Source: an uncultured Campylobacter sp. (lineage in GTDB: Bacteria > Campylobacterota > Campylobacteria > Campylobacterales > Campylobacteraceae). Taken from it: a stretch of 14,835 nt of DNA. Positions within the stretch are counted from its first letter, which is position 1; the number at the start of each line of letters is the position of its first letter. The notes beneath the pieces were generated by a model. The model made no database searches. It was not told the DNA's origin and was given only the letters and a program-made list of their open reading frames with translations. Positions 14,748 to 14,835 of the stretch are shown piece after piece. A program made the position numbers and the translations under genes. Where the stretch lies: assembly GCF_905372745.1 (NCBI RefSeq), contig NZ_CAJPQR010000046.1:1-14835 (forward strand). Reading direction: 5' to 3'.

Positions 14748-14790
14748 AAAAGCAAGGGCGAAAAACTGCGCTCTTGCTTTTATTTTCATT
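14748..14790 (+). terminator. Intrinsic terminator of the ridA-DUF945 operon
   Basis: A 13-bp stem (14748-14760 with 14769-14781) contains one G-U pair and an 8-base loop. The right arm ends CTTGCTTTT and is followed by ATTTTC. The A-run on the left arm means it could also stop transcription from the right. This is the clearest terminator in the window. The remaining 45 bases to the edge show no gene. Confidence 0.85.
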
Positions 14791-14835
14791 CAAATCCAAT
14801 ACCACCCAAAAATCTTTTCCAAATTTTTTTAAATT

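Overview
The window looks like a chromosomal stretch from a relatively GC-rich Campylobacter, of the C. showae / rectus / curvus / gracilis type. The evidence is the protein families, strong use of CTA leucine codons, promoters with a T-run plus TGCTATAAT, and intergenic DNA packed with the hexamer AAATTT. Species is an inference. No CRISPR array, tRNA, rRNA, insertion sequence or phage gene was seen. The six best-supported coding genes are ordinary, well-known families.

Layout, left to right. At the left edge is the last 18 codons of a Sel1-repeat (HcpA-like) protein, followed by a hairpin. A small putative membrane protein (185-517) follows, then about 0.8 kb of mostly non-coding DNA with a possible decayed gene at its start. 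Next come a CNNM/CorC-type membrane protein with paired CBS domains (1322-2653), a 440-base spacer, and a two-gene operon for a split class I (Fe-S) fumarase-type hydratase (3094-4509). Two minus-strand genes lie downstream: a secreted DUF3828-like protein broken by an in-frame TAG (4632-5144), and a TRAP-type periplasmic solute-binding protein without its membrane subunits (5335-6387). About 1 kb of apparently gene-free DNA follows.

The most interesting unit is at 7406-12271. A MarR-family regulator (minus strand) faces a two-gene RND efflux operon (adaptor, then permease, overlapping by 4 bases). As written, the marR frame is broken by a run of eight A in codons 9-11. Removing one A restores a normal 148-residue MarR protein. 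The intergenic region holds well-formed promoters in both directions, each overlapping its own inverted repeat. This suggests an autoregulated efflux switch that might be turned on and off by slippage in the A tract. A sequencing error is the main alternative.

The right end has a small cysteine-rich protein of unknown function (minus strand), divergent from a ridA plus DUF945 operon that ends in a clear intrinsic terminator at 14748.

At the scale of the whole window, AAATTT is strongly concentrated between genes. Pairs of it form hairpins about 45-56 bases past the stop codons of four separate transcription units. This may be a dispersed 3'-end element of this genome, although part of the pattern is expected simply from how common the hexamer is.
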